Counted from the first letter of the stretch, positions 42,874 through 55,058 are shown. The stretch: DNA of 64,000 bases from Hemileia vastatrix (GCA_030280995.1 JASXTE010000016.1:14337001-14401000); one strand, 5' to 3'. Notes: a model not told the origin generated them from the letters alone. Translations and numbers: made by a program.

Positions 42874-45244
42874 AAAGACAGACTCTCAATAGAGCCTGAG
42901 CCGCACTCCGAAAATCCAGAGGCAGCACCCACTTCCTCCCTTCTCTTACAGCAGTCCATGCACGGGCACATTGAAGATAAACCTCTCCAGGGGATGACAA
43001 CCTCATGTGAAGCCTCCTTTTGTCTTCACCGTTCAACTCCAAACTGATTCCCAAATCAAATTGATAACCAATTCTTGCCTGAAGATCCATCAAGAATGGC
43101 CCACCCAAAACTGCTTTTACATTACCTTTAGCAATGTAAAAATGAACCTTCCCTGAGGCTCCTCCAACATCTAACTTCACAAACTCTGAAGTTCCAACCA
43201 ATTCAGTGACATGGCCACCAATCCCTCTCAAATTCCCACCAATACCAGTTTTGATGGGGAGGCCCATATGAGTTGCCTCAAACAAAGAAATCAGGTTTAT
43301 CTGAGAACCTGAATCCACCAATGCCCTTACCTCCCTGCCATTCAGAGTGACATTGACATATCCCAGAGGAGCAGAAAAATGAGTTTCCAACCCCTCACCA
43401 AACTTTTCAGCAGAATCACAAATGTATTCTACCTCACCAGAAGAAACCCTTCTCCTGGTCAACAACTTCTTCTGCCTATCAGCCAACCCTGGACTGATAG
43501 CATACAATTCCCCATAAGATAGGGAAACCTGACCCTGGTTCATCCTTTCCAGGACAGAGTCCATAACATTAACTTGACCAGACACTACTGGCCTCTCAAA
43601 GTGAGCTCTTTGCTTCACCACCTTAGTCCTAGAAGATTCTTGAGGACCAGCACCACCAACAGATTTACCATTAACAGGAACCATACCAGATCCCTCACCA
43701 GAACCTCTGACTCCAACAGGCTTTGGCAATGAAGCCAAAGGGACATCCTCCTCAGAGTCAGAATCCACCTCCATTGGCATTGGCTCACCATTCAGGTCCA
43801 ATGCACCAAAACTAGGGGGGCCCATGTCAGCCATACCCTTCTGCATCTTGTACAGCTCCTCTTTGCTGTACCTTTTCCTAGCTGCACTCAGCTTAGGATC
43901 ACCCTTTGAAGCATTTGGCTTTGGTTGGGCCTGAGAACTGCTCTTAGACCTACCCACCTTCCCTGCTTCCACATCATAAACGCCAGCCAAGCATTCCCCA
44001 CTTGACTGTCCACCACAAGAATACAACTCCAAACCACCAAAAGAAGTAGAAAAAGAGACCTTATTGACCTCCTTCCCCTTTCCCTTGAAGTCCTCATCTA
44101 CCTTAACAGAAGATTTCCCCTGATCAGGAAGCTCCTCAAAACTTGGCCTCCTTTGATTGAGACCACCCCTTCTCCTGACCAAATCAACAGGAGCCTGCCC
44201 CTCACTGGGCTTCACAAAAGAACCGTCAGGTAACTTAAAAACCCTGCCATCAAACTCCACTTTTCCTTCAGACACATCTCTGTTCAGTGCCCAACAATCA
44301 TTGGACCTGTGCCCCCTCCTACTGCAATAAGAGCAAACCCAAGGATCACTCCTACCAGCCCTCCTTTCAAAATCTCTTGACTGAGAAGGTGCCTTATTAA
44401 CCTTCTTGGCCTCCTGGACAAAAATGTGCAGCTGCTTTGTCAGAACAGCAAGCGGCTCCACCATTGGGTCCCTCTCCTGTTTAGGAACCTGCACCAAATT
44501 CTTCTCCTCCTTCTTCTCCCTAACTTCCTCTTCAGCCAAAGCCTCACTTACTTTGCTGACATACTTGGCACACCCCTCCTGATAGGTGTCCACAGCCAAT
44601 AACTTCAAATGGGCCTCAACAGCCTCCTTCACCTTATCCAAGGCAGGCAACTTCTGGTCCCCATTAGAAAGAGTTTTCATCAATTCCTTTCTTGACAACT
44701 CCTTCAACACATCCATCCTGACATCTCTAGCCAGGGAAGACCAAAAAACATCCTTGGAAGCATTTTCATGTGCCAGCTCTTCCACTTCCACCAAATATTC
44801 CACCACAGGATCAAACTGTAGCAGAAACTTCCTGTAACTATGTAAGTTACCAACACCACCATAAGATTGCCATTCACTGACAACCTTGTTCAGATCCACC
44901 ATAGTGAACCTGACACCCCATCTATCCACCATCTCCCTACACAGCAATTTCCAATCCCTCTTCTTGTATCCAGACATGGCCACAATCTCCTTCTCCACTG
45001 ACCTATCACCAATGAAGAAGATAATCTGCTTCACCATGTCCAGGTAGGAAGCACCATCCACTCCAGAAGCAGTTTCATACTTCTCTAGAAACCACTTGAC
45101 ATCCTCCCCATTAAACTTGGTACCATCCCAAGTTTTAATCCTCACACACTCCCTAACCATCACAGAAGGAGGACCATCCCCCCCACTGACAGTCACCACA
45201 GGAATAGCAGAACCAGAAGCCATTCCTCCAGTCCAAAACACCAA
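42869..45244 (-). CDS. Element C Gag-protease (791 aa, shifted at its end)
   Basis: Nearly complete ORF1. It runs from MVFWTGGMASGSAIP; a second AUG, MASGS, is the likely homolog of the A start. Capsid-like part (VRFTMVDLNKVVSEWQSYGG), zinc knuckle CSYCSRRGHRSNDC, Ser/acidic linker, aspartic protease (ALVDSGSQINLIS, GGNLRGIGGHVTEL) are all intact. A 22-base deletion near 42986, compared with element B, replaces the last 30-odd residues (including the CQCxxC cluster) by an unrelated tail ending at a TAG inside the frameshift heptamer. Gag and protease could still be made, but normal Gag-Pol fusion could not. Confidence 0.85.
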   Translation of the reverse strand: MVFWTGGMASGSAIPVVTVSGGDGPPSVMVRECVRIKTWDGTKFNGEDVKWFLEKYETASGVDGASYLDMVKQIIFFIGDRSVEKEIVAMSGYKKRDWKLLCREMVDRWGVRFTMVDLNKVVSEWQSYGGVGNLHSYRKFLLQFDPVVEYLVEVEELAHENASKDVFWSSLARDVRMDVLKELSRKELMKTLSNGDQKLPALDKVKEAVEAHLKLLAVDTYQEGCAKYVSKVSEALAEEEVREKKEEKNLVQVPKQERDPMVEPLAVLTKQLHIFVQEAKKVNKAPSQSRDFERRAGRSDPWVCSYCSRRGHRSNDCWALNRDVSEGKVEFDGRVFKLPDGSFVKPSEGQAPVDLVRRRGGLNQRRPSFEELPDQGKSSVKVDEDFKGKGKEVNKVSFSTSFGGLELYSCGGQSSGECLAGVYDVEAGKVGRSKSSSQAQPKPNASKGDPKLSAARKRYSKEELYKMQKGMADMGPPSFGALDLNGEPMPMEVDSDSEEDVPLASLPKPVGVRGSGEGSGMVPVNGKSVGGAGPQESSRTKVVKQRAHFERPVVSGQVNVMDSVLERMNQGQVSLSYGELYAISPGLADRQKKLLTRRRVSSGEVEYICDSAEKFGEGLETHFSAPLGYVNVTLNGREVRALVDSGSQINLISLFEATHMGLPIKTGIGGNLRGIGGHVTELVGTSEFVKLDVGGASGKVHFYIAKGNVKAVLGGPFLMDLQARIGYQFDLGISLELNGEDKRRLHMRLSSPGEVYLQCARAWTAVREGRKWVLPLDFRSAAQALLRVCLF
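42870..42876 (-). promoter_or_regulatory. Frameshift heptamer T-TTT-TTA, element C
   Basis: The heptamer is kept, but a 22-base deletion about 100 bases upstream (near 42986) puts the Gag frame out of register with it here. Confidence 0.65.
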
Positions 45245-45292
45245 AAAGAGCCAACCAAAGAAAACAGAGATTCCAAAGAACTAGCAAGTTCT

Positions 45293-45310
45293 ACCCCAGG
45301 TTGGGTGCCA
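45293..45310 (-). other. Primer binding site of element C
   Basis: Identical in sequence to the element B site, ending 4 bases before the LTR edge TGTAGACAATCATATAG at 45315. Confidence 0.65.
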
Positions 45311-46348
45311 GAAATGTAGACAATCATATAGTACTAGCTATAGGCCTTGACCAAGGGAGTTGGAGAAAAACAAGAGAGAAAAATCCCCTTTCCCTTTAGA
45401 AAAATAGAGTGAGATTTTCTTGCTAAAGTAAGTTGGTTCCTGTTTTGCTAAAGCTCCTTTAAACACACTTGACTGCTTGATGAGCCAAGAAAGTAGTCCC
45501 CAGATAGACTACCAGACCAAAGAACTGAAATGTAGAACAAAGTCCACACCAGAGACAGCAAAGATACTTGATGTAGGCTGCAAATCCACACCAGAGACAG
45601 CAATAATACTTGCTATAGCTTGCAAGACTATAACAGAGAAAACAGTTGCTAAAGTTAAGTTAAATGAAGAACTCACTTGCAACAAACACAGCCAATTGTG
45701 GCCAGAAAACAGTGAAAACTGAGTGAGGAACAATTAGATCACCTCCGGATGGTTGTATGATGATTAAGGTTGCCCCAAACTGTCTTGTTCACTATGTACA
45801 CACATACCACTAACTAAGAGCCCATGCGCACCCACCAATCTGGCGCCTGTACCTGCCAGATTGCATAAAAAACCCTCCTGGAGCGCTCCCCAACCTCCTA
45901 AAACAGAGGCGGGCAGGCCGCCCGACATTGGAGATGCCGCCTGAAGCGGCCCGGCCTCCCTGAAGCCAGAAAACCAATAAAAACCACTAATCTACTTAGA
46001 AAAATTAGCTACAACTACTAAAACCTTTAAAACACGGAATTTCACTATAACAACATTGTGACATGAAATATAGAGAAAAATTAGCTCTATCAAATGGTAC
46101 TAAGCACTTAACCCTAAGACTTAAGGTTAGCCTGTAAAACACGAAAAACAAAATTAAACAGCAATCTTTTATAAATGAAAAATGAGGAAATGACCCCTTA
46201 AAACTCAGAATATAAAAAATGTCTTCAAGATATAAAATATAGAGAAAAACCAGGGCTATCCAATGATAGTACCCACATACCCACAGACCCAGTATCCACG
46301 GAATAAAACCAGAAAAATACCAAATTCCTTAACAGATGTCAATTAAGA

Positions 46349-46594
46349 CATGCACAAACAGCACCAAATCACACAACAAAGGCCCCTGCCAATGTTGGAA
46401 GACCACACCGGAACTCAGTTTCATTCTTCCTCTTCTGAACTTCCATCCAAACCCATTCCTGCCCATTATAATCCATATAATCTCTCCAGAAGGATGCACA
46501 TCAAAGAACACAGTGCTTCCCACAACCCCAACAAAAAACAAAAACAACACCATAATCCAGACCAGCCTCCAGAAACTTCATCATTCAGACATTG
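46349..46594 (+). pseudogene. Remnant joining gene 1 start to gene 2 end
   Basis: The deletion in block 3 joins the first codons of the gene 1 region (alternate frame) to gene 2 exon 2. The tail SSSSELPSKPIPAHYNPYNL and NKKQKQHHNPDQPPE is the gene 2 C-terminus in its proper frame. Both zinc clusters are gone. Confidence 0.6.
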
Positions 46595-47321
46595 AGCTCC
46601 TGCAAAATGATTAAAAACATAATAATAAATAAATTATATTAAATTAATAACTATAAATTCTAATTTTTTTTTGGTATCTCTCAGCCAATTGATGAGCTGA
46701 TCCCCTGATACCTTGCCCACATCCAAGTGCACCTTGATGTGGATACACCTTAAATAATTTAAATGATTTGAAATAAAATACATAAATTAAGGGTAATAAT
46801 AAGAATAAAAAAATAAAAAATAAAATTAATGAAAATAAAAATAAATTAAATTAAAATGATAAAGTAGCATTGCCCGGCCAATTGATGAGCCTATCCCCAC
46901 CAATGCTTGCCCACATCCAGGTGACCCTGATGTGGTACCACCCTATATTTTTTTATATAATTTTAACAACCCCCATAAAAAATTAAAAGAAAAAATGAGA
47001 AAAAATGAAAATAATCTGAAACTACTATCTAGCAAAATCATAACTAAAAAATTAAAGAAAGTCCAGCTCAATGAGTGGTCTAGATTAAGAGATGGTCCGG
47101 TAAGAGAAATTCCAGTCCAAAGAAATGATCACTGGGTGGGATCCCTCCAATAAGTAAAAATGATGGGAGACGACCAGTGATCCACCACCAATCCAAAAAA
47201 ACCAAAGATAAATAAGCCAGTCCCAAACCAGTTTAAAGTCATAGTGGACTTGAAACCTGAATAATAAACAACAGAACTAGAATTCAACTAAGAAAAAAAA
47301 AAGACTTGAGACAGACATTCT

Positions 47322-47363
47322 GGGGTAACTGTTCTCCAGAGGAGCCAGCTCATCAGTTACCCC
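47322..47363. repeat. GGGGTAAYTG hairpin, block 3 copy b
   Basis: Perfect outer arms. The inner stem has changed to GAGGAGCCAGCTC, weakening it. Confidence 0.75.
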
Positions 47364-47579
47364 CACACTTGCCAAAATAAAATCTAGAAGTCCCCCTGGG
47401 TACCTTCTAACAAAAACACAACATCCAACTTAATAAACCAAAACCATAAAGAGTGAAACTCCAGCACTTGAAAACCAAAGGAAATTCCAGTTTAAAGTCA
47501 TAGAGGACTAAAACCTGTGAAAAGAAAACAATACTAGGGTTCAACCAAATTAAGAGAAAGGGTTGGAAACAGACCATAT

Positions 47580-47621
47580 GGGGTAACTGTTCTACAGAGC
47601 AGCCAGCCCACCAGTTACCCC
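47580..47621. repeat. GGGGTAAYTG hairpin, block 3 copy c
   Basis: Perfect outer arms GGGGTAACTG/CAGTTACCCC, where the equivalent c copies in blocks 1 and 2 carry a mismatch. Confidence 0.78.
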
Positions 47622-47762
47622 TACACTTGCCAAGATCAAATCTAGAAGCCCCACCCATGGGTACCTTCTAACAAAAATTTTCCAACGCAAAAGTTGCTCT
47701 GCAACACCAAAAAAAAATTCCAAAACATAAAGAAAGTTCCATAGTTTATCCTCATTGCGGAG

Positions 47763-50700
47763 TCAATCTTCTTCATGTCTAGTGCCTCTGGGATAAAATC
47801 TCTTCACCTGATCTGCAGCCACTCTCTTTTTTAAGACTGCACCATCCAACTCTTACAAAACATAAGAACCTCCAGACACCTGAGATCTGACTCTGTAAGG
47901 TCTATTCCATCTGTCAGCAAACATTTTTCCCCACTGACTCTCCAAACTTCTATTATAAACCAAAACCAAACAACCAGGTTTCAAAGGATTCCTGAGTCTG
48001 TGAGCCAACTTCTTTTCCCAGTATCTGACTGATTGATTTCTAATCTTCATCATTCTAGAGTATGCCTTCTCTTGACATTCCTCTCTACATTCCAACTGTT
48101 GCATCCTGGCACAGAGAAAATCTTCTGTTGAGTGCACGTCATCCCAATCAATTCAAGATAAGAGACAGCTTCCAAGTCCACTGGTAGAGCAGCTTTCTGA
48201 CCAAACATTAACTTATAAGGAGAATAGCCAGTTGTCCTCTTCACAGTGACCCTATCAGCAAATAACACCAAGGGTAAATAATGCCTCAAATTTTCAGCAC
48301 TATCCCTACACATCTTTACCAAAGCATTCTTGATAACTTGATGGCCTCTTTCAACCATGCCTTCAGCTTCAGGATAATAAGGTGTAGCCACTCTAACTTT
48401 AGAACCAACACTAGCCACAGCTTCTTTAAATTTGGCACCAAACTCTGGCCCACCATCAACAGTCACCAACTTCATCAACCCATACCTATTAATCCACTCC
48501 TTCTTCAAAAACTCTGCCATATTCTTGGAAGTCAAATTAACCAGAGGCACTGCCTCAACCCAACCAGACAAATCATCCCTGGAAACAATTAAGTATTTAT
48601 ACCTGCCCTCTTTACTATGGACAGCATCCAGACTGACTCTTCCAAAAACAATTGAGTCACCAGTGGCACGGCCTACCTCCTTAGGTTTCAAGTGACTTCT
48701 TCTTTGACATTCTTCACAAGATTGAACCCAACCCTGCACAGCCAACTTCATACCTGGCCACAAAAATCTGTCTGCTACTCTTTTATAAGTCTCTCCAAAT
48801 CCTCTATGACCAAGGTCTTCATGCAAAGACTTCAACACAACTTCTTGACCCTTCTTCTGAGTAACCACAACTTGAGGATTAGGATGTCTCCTTCTCATCA
48901 ACCTTCTTCATGACACGTAAAATCCAGGATTCTTCTTCTTGATTGCCACCCAAGTATCAACATCACAACTATCTGGCCTCTCCAAGGTCAACAGATATTC
49001 TACCGTAATAAAATAAAACCCAGACTTACCCCAGGTCTTATCTTCAAAATCTAACAAAACAACATCCAAGGGTACAACTCTGTCATCAAAATCACCAGTG
49101 TAAACATGAGCCAATTGACCAGCCCAACCAGGATACCAATCCTAAAATTTTGGCACATCCTTCTCTTTCCACTGAATCTTGTGAGAATCCAGTTCACTAA
49201 CAAAAACACCCTTTTCCAATTTTGAGCTGTCCTAAACAACAACTCCATCTTCATCAACAAAAACATCCTGATCACCATAATCAAGATCAGATCCAGCCAG
49301 TTTAGCCTCTTGGGGGAGGTCAGAAAAATCTTCAGCACCCTTTGTGCTGGCCCTAACCACTGGAACATCTTCATCAAACTCTTCAGCCTCAGAATCTTCA
49401 TCTGTAGGTGGCCTCCTTGATAATCCATCAGGCATTGAGAAAGTTTTGCCTGGTTTGTGTACCAGGTCAAAAGAAAAATGTTGAATAAATGCCACCCACC
49501 TAGTCAGTGGAGCATTTGGAAGACTAGGTGTATTGATCATCTGAACTAAAAATTTTGCATCCACCTGCAGCTCAAAATGCTGCCCCCACAAAACAGTCTG
49601 TAGCTTCTTTAAAATTTTTGCTACACCACACAATTCCAACTTATGTTGAGAATACCTAGATTCCACCTCATTAAACACCACAGACTCATATCTTACTGGC
49701 CTGACCCTCCCAAGTTTATCTTCCTGAGACAAAACAGCACCAGCAGCAATATAGCTTGAGTCCACTGCCAGATAAATTTTTCCAGCACCAACAACATAAT
49801 CCAACTTGTGAAGAACAATCTCTTCCCCAACAACCTTTTTAAACTTCTGAAAAGCCTCTTCACACTCTTCAGTCCATTACCAATCTGCATCTTTCCTGGT
49901 CAACCTCCTTAAAGGTGAAGCCAACAAAGAAAAATCCTTAATAAAAATCCTGAAATATACACACACACCCAAGAATCCCCTGACTTCAGTAGTATTTTTA
50001 GACCTTGGCCATGACTGAATTTTATTAATCTTTTTCTTTGACATAATCCTTCCCTGTTTACATAACACATGACCCAGAATTTCCAAAGCAGGAACACAAC
50101 AACAGAATTTTGACCCTGAAATGGTCAAACCAGCCTCTTCAATCCTAAACAACACTCTCTCTAGAATTATTGCATATTCCCAAACAAACCTCTTTATGCC
50201 AGGGTTCTTTGTTAACACCTCATTAACATAATCAGTGGATGGTCCTTTAATTCCACCATCATCAATTAAAATACCAGCATGAGTACATGAGTAGGAACCT
50301 CATCCTGCAAAATCCAAGCCATCTGTGCTTGATATACTGCCACTGAATTGGTTGCTCCTTGAGGCAGCCTAGTGAGCTGAAATCTTCCCAAAGTAGTCTC
50401 AAAAGTTGTGAGAGACCTTGAATTCATATGAAGTTCCCTCTCATCATAACCACCCATAATATCACCCAAACCATAACACACCCTTCCAGCAAAAGCTTCA
50501 ACAAAATCCTCTGCATTGGTGACATACCAGCATCCTTGATAGTGACTCTATTCAAGGCTCTAAGATCATGAACCACCCTCAACTTTCAATTTTGCTTCTT
50601 TACACAGAAAACTGGACTTGAGTAACTGGATGTTGATTTTTCGTATAACCCAGTCCTGACTCTTTCCCAAAAAATCTCCACAAAATCCTCTCTGATAGCA

Positions 50701-51847
50701 GCTGGAATCGGAATAGGTTTGATTTGCCAAGTTTCATGACAAACCACAGGAATCAAGCAAGGTTCCCCATAAGAGTGCTTTAATACACCCCTTTTCTCCT
50801 CAACAAACGCCAAAGTCTTTTCCCTTAGCACAATAACGTGCAACAACAACTTCTTTTCTTCCTCAGACAACCACCCATCAGGACCAAAATTAACAACTTT
50901 CAATCTTTCCACGGTCACCATAGCTGTCTCTACAAATTCTGGAGGATTCTTCACCAAAGGAGTACAGTACAGATCTCTTGACAAAGGAGGTCTCTTCAAG
51001 GGCGGATTCAAACCCACAGGCATAGGCTCATTGACAGGCCTAATCTTCTGCGCTACCTTCATATACTTTGCTGCTCCACCTTCAACTTGAGGGATCTTCA
51101 GGAAATCTTCACCACCAGACCTGGAAAAAAAACCAAGGTTTTCCCCATTGCTCACATGTGTGGCCAAGATAATGTTTTTCAAACGTGTAGAAGAAAACCT
51201 AGCAGTGCACAATTGAGAGGACTTACTTTTAGACCCCAATCTCACCACTTCAACACTTTTCCGCAATTCCAAATCTTCAAATCTTGATTCATCTTCAGAA
51301 TTGACTTTTTTAGAATTGTGCAGTTTATCCTCATGCTGAAGGCCCAAAAATTGATCTTGATGATCTTCTTCCTTCATTATTTTCAGATTTTTTTTTGATT
51401 TTCTTGAATTATCTTGAAATTTTTATCTTCTTTTCTTGAGTTTTCTTCTGAGCTACAAAAATAACCAGGGGTTTTCCCAATGCTCACAGGTGTGGCCCAG
51501 GTAATATTTTTGAAAGGTGTAGAAGAAACCCTAGCGGTGCACAATTGGGAGGACTTACTTTTAGACCCCAATCTCACCACTCCAAAACCTTTCCGCATAT
51601 CTTTCAATAAAGATATATAACCAATCTTCTTCCTTGAGCTTGAATTAAAAATAATTGAGAATCTTGAGAGAGAACAGAGACTTGATAAAAAAATTGATGA
51701 ATACTTGCAGAGAAAAGAAACATTAAAAAGAGAAAGTTGAAAATCCACTTGGTATATCTCCAAGGGAGCTGACCTACTACAACCTGGGATTTCCTCATCT
51801 TGAGGAGAGGTTGTAGCACTAGGGTGATCAGCCCTCCTAATTCTAAA
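47763..51847 (-). pseudogene. Element D Pol, heavily disrupted
   Basis: At least nine broken frames between 51763 and 47853 align with B and C. Only one DLQHE-type repeat is present (near 51330). RT carries the same 1-base deletion as B (near 50517) and an 8-base duplication just before the catalytic motif (near 50284), so RT cannot be made. RNase H (49804-49232, VDSSYIAAGAVLSQED) and integrase (48901-48050, HEDLGHRGFGE; TVDGGPEFGAKF) are readable in pieces; a 1-base deletion near 48153 shifts the end. Stop at 47763. Confidence 0.85.
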
Positions 51848-53505
51848 AAATACAGACCCTCACTAGAGCCTGAGCCACACTCCAAAAAACCAGAGGCAGC
51901 ACCCACTTCTTTTCTTCTCCTACAACAATCTATGCACTGGCACATTAAAGATAAACCAGACCTGGTCTCCCAACCATCCTCTCCAGGGGATGATAACCTC
52001 ATGTGAAGTCTCCTTTCATCTTCACCAATCAACTCCAAACTGATTCCCAAATCAAATTGATAATTAATTCTTGCCTGAAAATCCATCAAGAATGGCCCAC
52101 CCAAAACAGCTTTAACTGTTCCCTTAGCAATATAAAAATGAACCTTCCCTGAGGCTCCACCAACATCTAATTTCACAAACCCAGAAGTTCCAACCAATTC
52201 AGTGACATGGCCACCAATACCAGTTTTGATGGGGAGGCCCAAATTAGTAGCCTCAAACAAAGAAATCACATTTATCTTAGAACCTGAATCCACCGATGCC
52301 CTTGCCTCCCTGCCATTCAGAGTGACATTGACATAACCCAGAGGAGCAGAAAAATGAGTTTCCAACCCCTCACCAAACTTTTCAGCAGAATCACAAATGT
52401 ATTCCACCTCCCCAGAAGAAACTCTTCTCCTGGTCAACAACTTTTTCTGTCTATCAGCCAACCCTGGACCAATAGCATACAATTCCCCATAAGAAAAGGA
52501 AACTTGACCCTGATTCATCCTTTAAAAACAGAGTCCATAACATTAGATTGACCAGAAACCGCTGGCCTCTCAAAGTGAGCCCTTGGCTTCACTACCTTTG
52601 TCCTAGAAGCTTCTTGAGGACCAGCACCACCAACAGATTTACCATCAACAGGAACCAAACCAGATCCCTCACCAGAACCTCTAACTCCGGAAGGCTTTGG
52701 CAATCAAGCCAAAGGGACATCCTCCTCAGAGTCAGAATCAACCTCCATTGGCATTGGCTCACCATTCATGTCCAATGCACCAAAACTAGGGGGGCCCATG
52801 TCAGCCATACCCTTCTGCATCTTGTACAGCTCCTCTTTTCTGTACCTCTTCCTATCTGCACTCGGCTGCACTCAGTTTAGGATCCACTTTTGGAGCCTTT
52901 GGCTTTTGTTAGGCCTGAGAACTGCTCTTAGGCCTTCCCACCTTCCCTGCTTCCACATCATAAACACCAGCCAAGATTTCTCCACTTGACTGTCCACCAC
53001 AAGAATACAACTCCAAACCACCAAAGGAAGTAGAAAAAGAGACCTTATTGACCTCCATCCCCTTTCCCTTGACGTCATCATCTTCCTTACCAGAAGACTT
53101 CCCCTGCTCAGGAATCTCATCAAACCTTGGCCTCCTTTGATTGAGACCACCCCTTCTCCTGACCAAATCAACAGGAGCCTGCCCCTCACTGGGCTTCACA
53201 AATGAACCATCAGGGAACTTGAAAACCCTGCCATCAAATTCCACCTTTCCTTCAAACACATCCCAGTTCAATGCCCAACAATAATTGGACCTGTGCCCCC
53301 TCCTGCTACAATATGAGCAGACCCAAGGATCACTTCTACCAGCCCTCCTATGAAAATTTCTAGGCTGAGAAGGTGCCTTATTGACCTTCTTAGCCTCCTG
53401 AACAAAAATATTCAGCTGCTTTGTGAGATCAGCCAACTGCTACACCACTGGGTCCCTCTCTTGTTTGGGAGCCTGCACCATATTCTTCTCCTCCTTCTTC
53501 ACCCT
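51604..53505 (-). pseudogene. Element D Gag-protease, disrupted
   Basis: Frames 53436-52909 (zinc knuckle CSYCSRRGHRSNYC), 52703-52515 and 52518-51604 (protease with ALV changed to ASVDSGSKINVIS) match B and C. Breaks include a TAG near 53440, indels near 52870-52920 and near 52520, and loss of the normal Gag stop. GGNLRGIG is deleted from the protease region. Confidence 0.82.
51844..51850 (-). promoter_or_regulatory. Frameshift heptamer T-TTT-TTA, element D
   Basis: The Gag frame reads TAT TTT TTA GAA TTA. The heptamer is kept but the stop that follows in B is lost, so Gag reads on to 51604. Confidence 0.65.
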
Positions 53506-53508
53506 AAC

Positions 53509-54657
53509 TTACTCTTCAGCCAAAGCCTCACTGACTTTGCTGACATATTTGGCACACCCTTCCTGATAGGTGTCCACAGCCAATATCTTCAAATGGGCCT
53601 CAACAGCCTCCTTCACCTTATCCAAGGCTGGAAACTTCTGGTCGCCATTAGAAAGAGTCTTCATCAAGTCCTTCCTTGAAAGCTCCTTCAACACATCCAT
53701 CCTGAAATCTCTAGCCAGGGCAGACCTAAAAACATCCTTGGCAGCATTTTCATGTGCCAGCTCCTCCACTTCCACCAAGTATTCTACCACAGGATCAAAC
53801 TGTAGCAGAAACTTTCTGTAACTATGTAAGTTACCAACACCACCATAAGATTTCCATTCACTGACAACCTTTTTCAGATCCACCATAGTGAACCTGACAC
53901 CCCATCTATCCACCATCTCCCTACACAACAATTTCCAATCCCTCTTCTTGTAGCCAGACATGGCCACAACCTCCTTCTCCACTGCCCTATCACCAATGAA
54001 GAAAATAATCTGCTTCACCATGTCAAGGTATGAAGCACCATCCACACCAGCAACAGTTTCATATTTCTCCAGAAACCACTTCACATCTTCCCCATTAAAC
54101 TTGGTACTATCCCAAGTTTTAATCCTAACACACTCCCTAACCATCACAGCAGGAGGACCTGTTTTCTGGCTGAATTTGGAGTTTTTGAGCCTTATTTTCA
54201 CTTTCCAGAAAGGAAGGCGGGCTGCCTGGAAGCAGTCTAGCAGCCTGGGAGCTGATTTTGAAGCTGTTTTAGCCAGACTGGCTGAGATAAATGCTTTTTT
54301 TTGGGATGATAAAGCAGGTCTTTTGGAGAGAGTTCTTGGGACAGAGTGGTGTGATCTTCTGAATGGAGCTGAAGGTAGAGAAGAGGAAGAATGACCTAGT
54401 TCTGGGGATCTGGTAGGAGATCTAGAGATGTATTTGTGTGAAGGTGAAGGTGGTGGTATTGGATAATTAGGGTCTCTGTCACACTTTTTCTTTTTGGAGT
54501 TGCAAGAATCACAGGCCCTGTTGTAGAGTTTGGCTTCATGAGTTGGAAGAGGGAAAGTGCAAGGTCTGCACATGTGGATACACTGTTTACAAGCATAGTT
54601 CTTGGGATCAGTGAAATAAGGAAGGTGTGATGGGTCAAAATATGGGGATCCAGCCAT
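53509..54657 (-). CDS. Chimeric ORF: gene 2 zinc cluster fused to element D Gag (382 aa)
   Basis: Residues 1-170 are gene 2 (MAGSPYFDPSHLPYFTDP; CKQCIHMCRPC...CDSCNSKKKKC; SR/SP-rich part) from the inverted block 4. At about 54160 the frame passes without a break into Gag from PPAVMVRECVRIKTWDSTKF to the end of the capsid-like part. The Gag stop at 53509 is the TAA shared with element B. The join is the rearrangement point between D and block 4. Whether it is transcribed is unknown; it would give a zinc-cluster protein with a Gag assembly domain. Confidence 0.7.
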   Translation of the reverse strand: MAGSPYFDPSHLPYFTDPKNYACKQCIHMCRPCTFPLPTHEAKLYNRACDSCNSKKKKCDRDPNYPIPPPSPSHKYISRSPTRSPELGHSSSSLPSAPFRRSHHSVPRTLSKRPALSSQKKAFISASLAKTASKSAPRLLDCFQAARLPFWKVKIRLKNSKFSQKTGPPAVMVRECVRIKTWDSTKFNGEDVKWFLEKYETVAGVDGASYLDMVKQIIFFIGDRAVEKEVVAMSGYKKRDWKLLCREMVDRWGVRFTMVDLKKVVSEWKSYGGVGNLHSYRKFLLQFDPVVEYLVEVEELAHENAAKDVFRSALARDFRMDVLKELSRKDLMKTLSNGDQKFPALDKVKEAVEAHLKILAVDTYQEGCAKYVSKVSEALAEE

Positions 54658-55016
54658 TATCTGTGACGGACAACAAGGAAGAGAAAAAGAGATAAAAGAA
54701 AATTTTTTATCTGTGATGTGTAGATGATGAAGAGAAAGCAGAATCTCAGTAGGGAAGTTGGGGAGTATTGTGCATGGAATTGGCTCTGGTTTTTTTTATG
54801 CAAAGTGTGGAAATTCCATCAAGACTTTAAACTGAACACTGTGGTCAGTCCATTAAGACTTTAAACTGAAAAATGATATAGTCCCCCAAGACTATAAACT
54901 GAGGATGGTTTCAAGGTTGAGTCCTTCACGACTATAAACTGATAATGTGATGGTGACGTTATTCTTGCAGAGGGAATCTAAAGGAGGAGTCTCTGAATTT
55001 AGTTAAGGCAAGTGTG

Positions 55017-55058
55017 GGGGTAACTGATGAGCTGGCTGCTCTGTAGAAAAGTTACCCC
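55017..55058. repeat. GGGGTAAYTG hairpin, inverted block 4
   Basis: GGGGTAACTG with AAGTTACCCC, eight of ten outer pairs kept plus the inner GAGC/GCTC stem. Confidence 0.7.

Larger units (their letters stand above)
45315..47762 (-). mobile_element. Long LTR-type block 3, internally deleted (shared by C and D)
   Basis: Same left edge as blocks 1 and 2. It is collinear with block 2 up to about 46408 (block 2 position about 34405) and then jumps to the equivalent of about 37205, removing about 2.8 kb: most of gene 1, the AGTC cluster and most of gene 2. Two CCACATC hairpins (46717-46742, 46911-46935), one GATCACTGG hairpin (47127-47182) and two GGGGTAAYTG hairpins remain. Confidence 0.75.
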
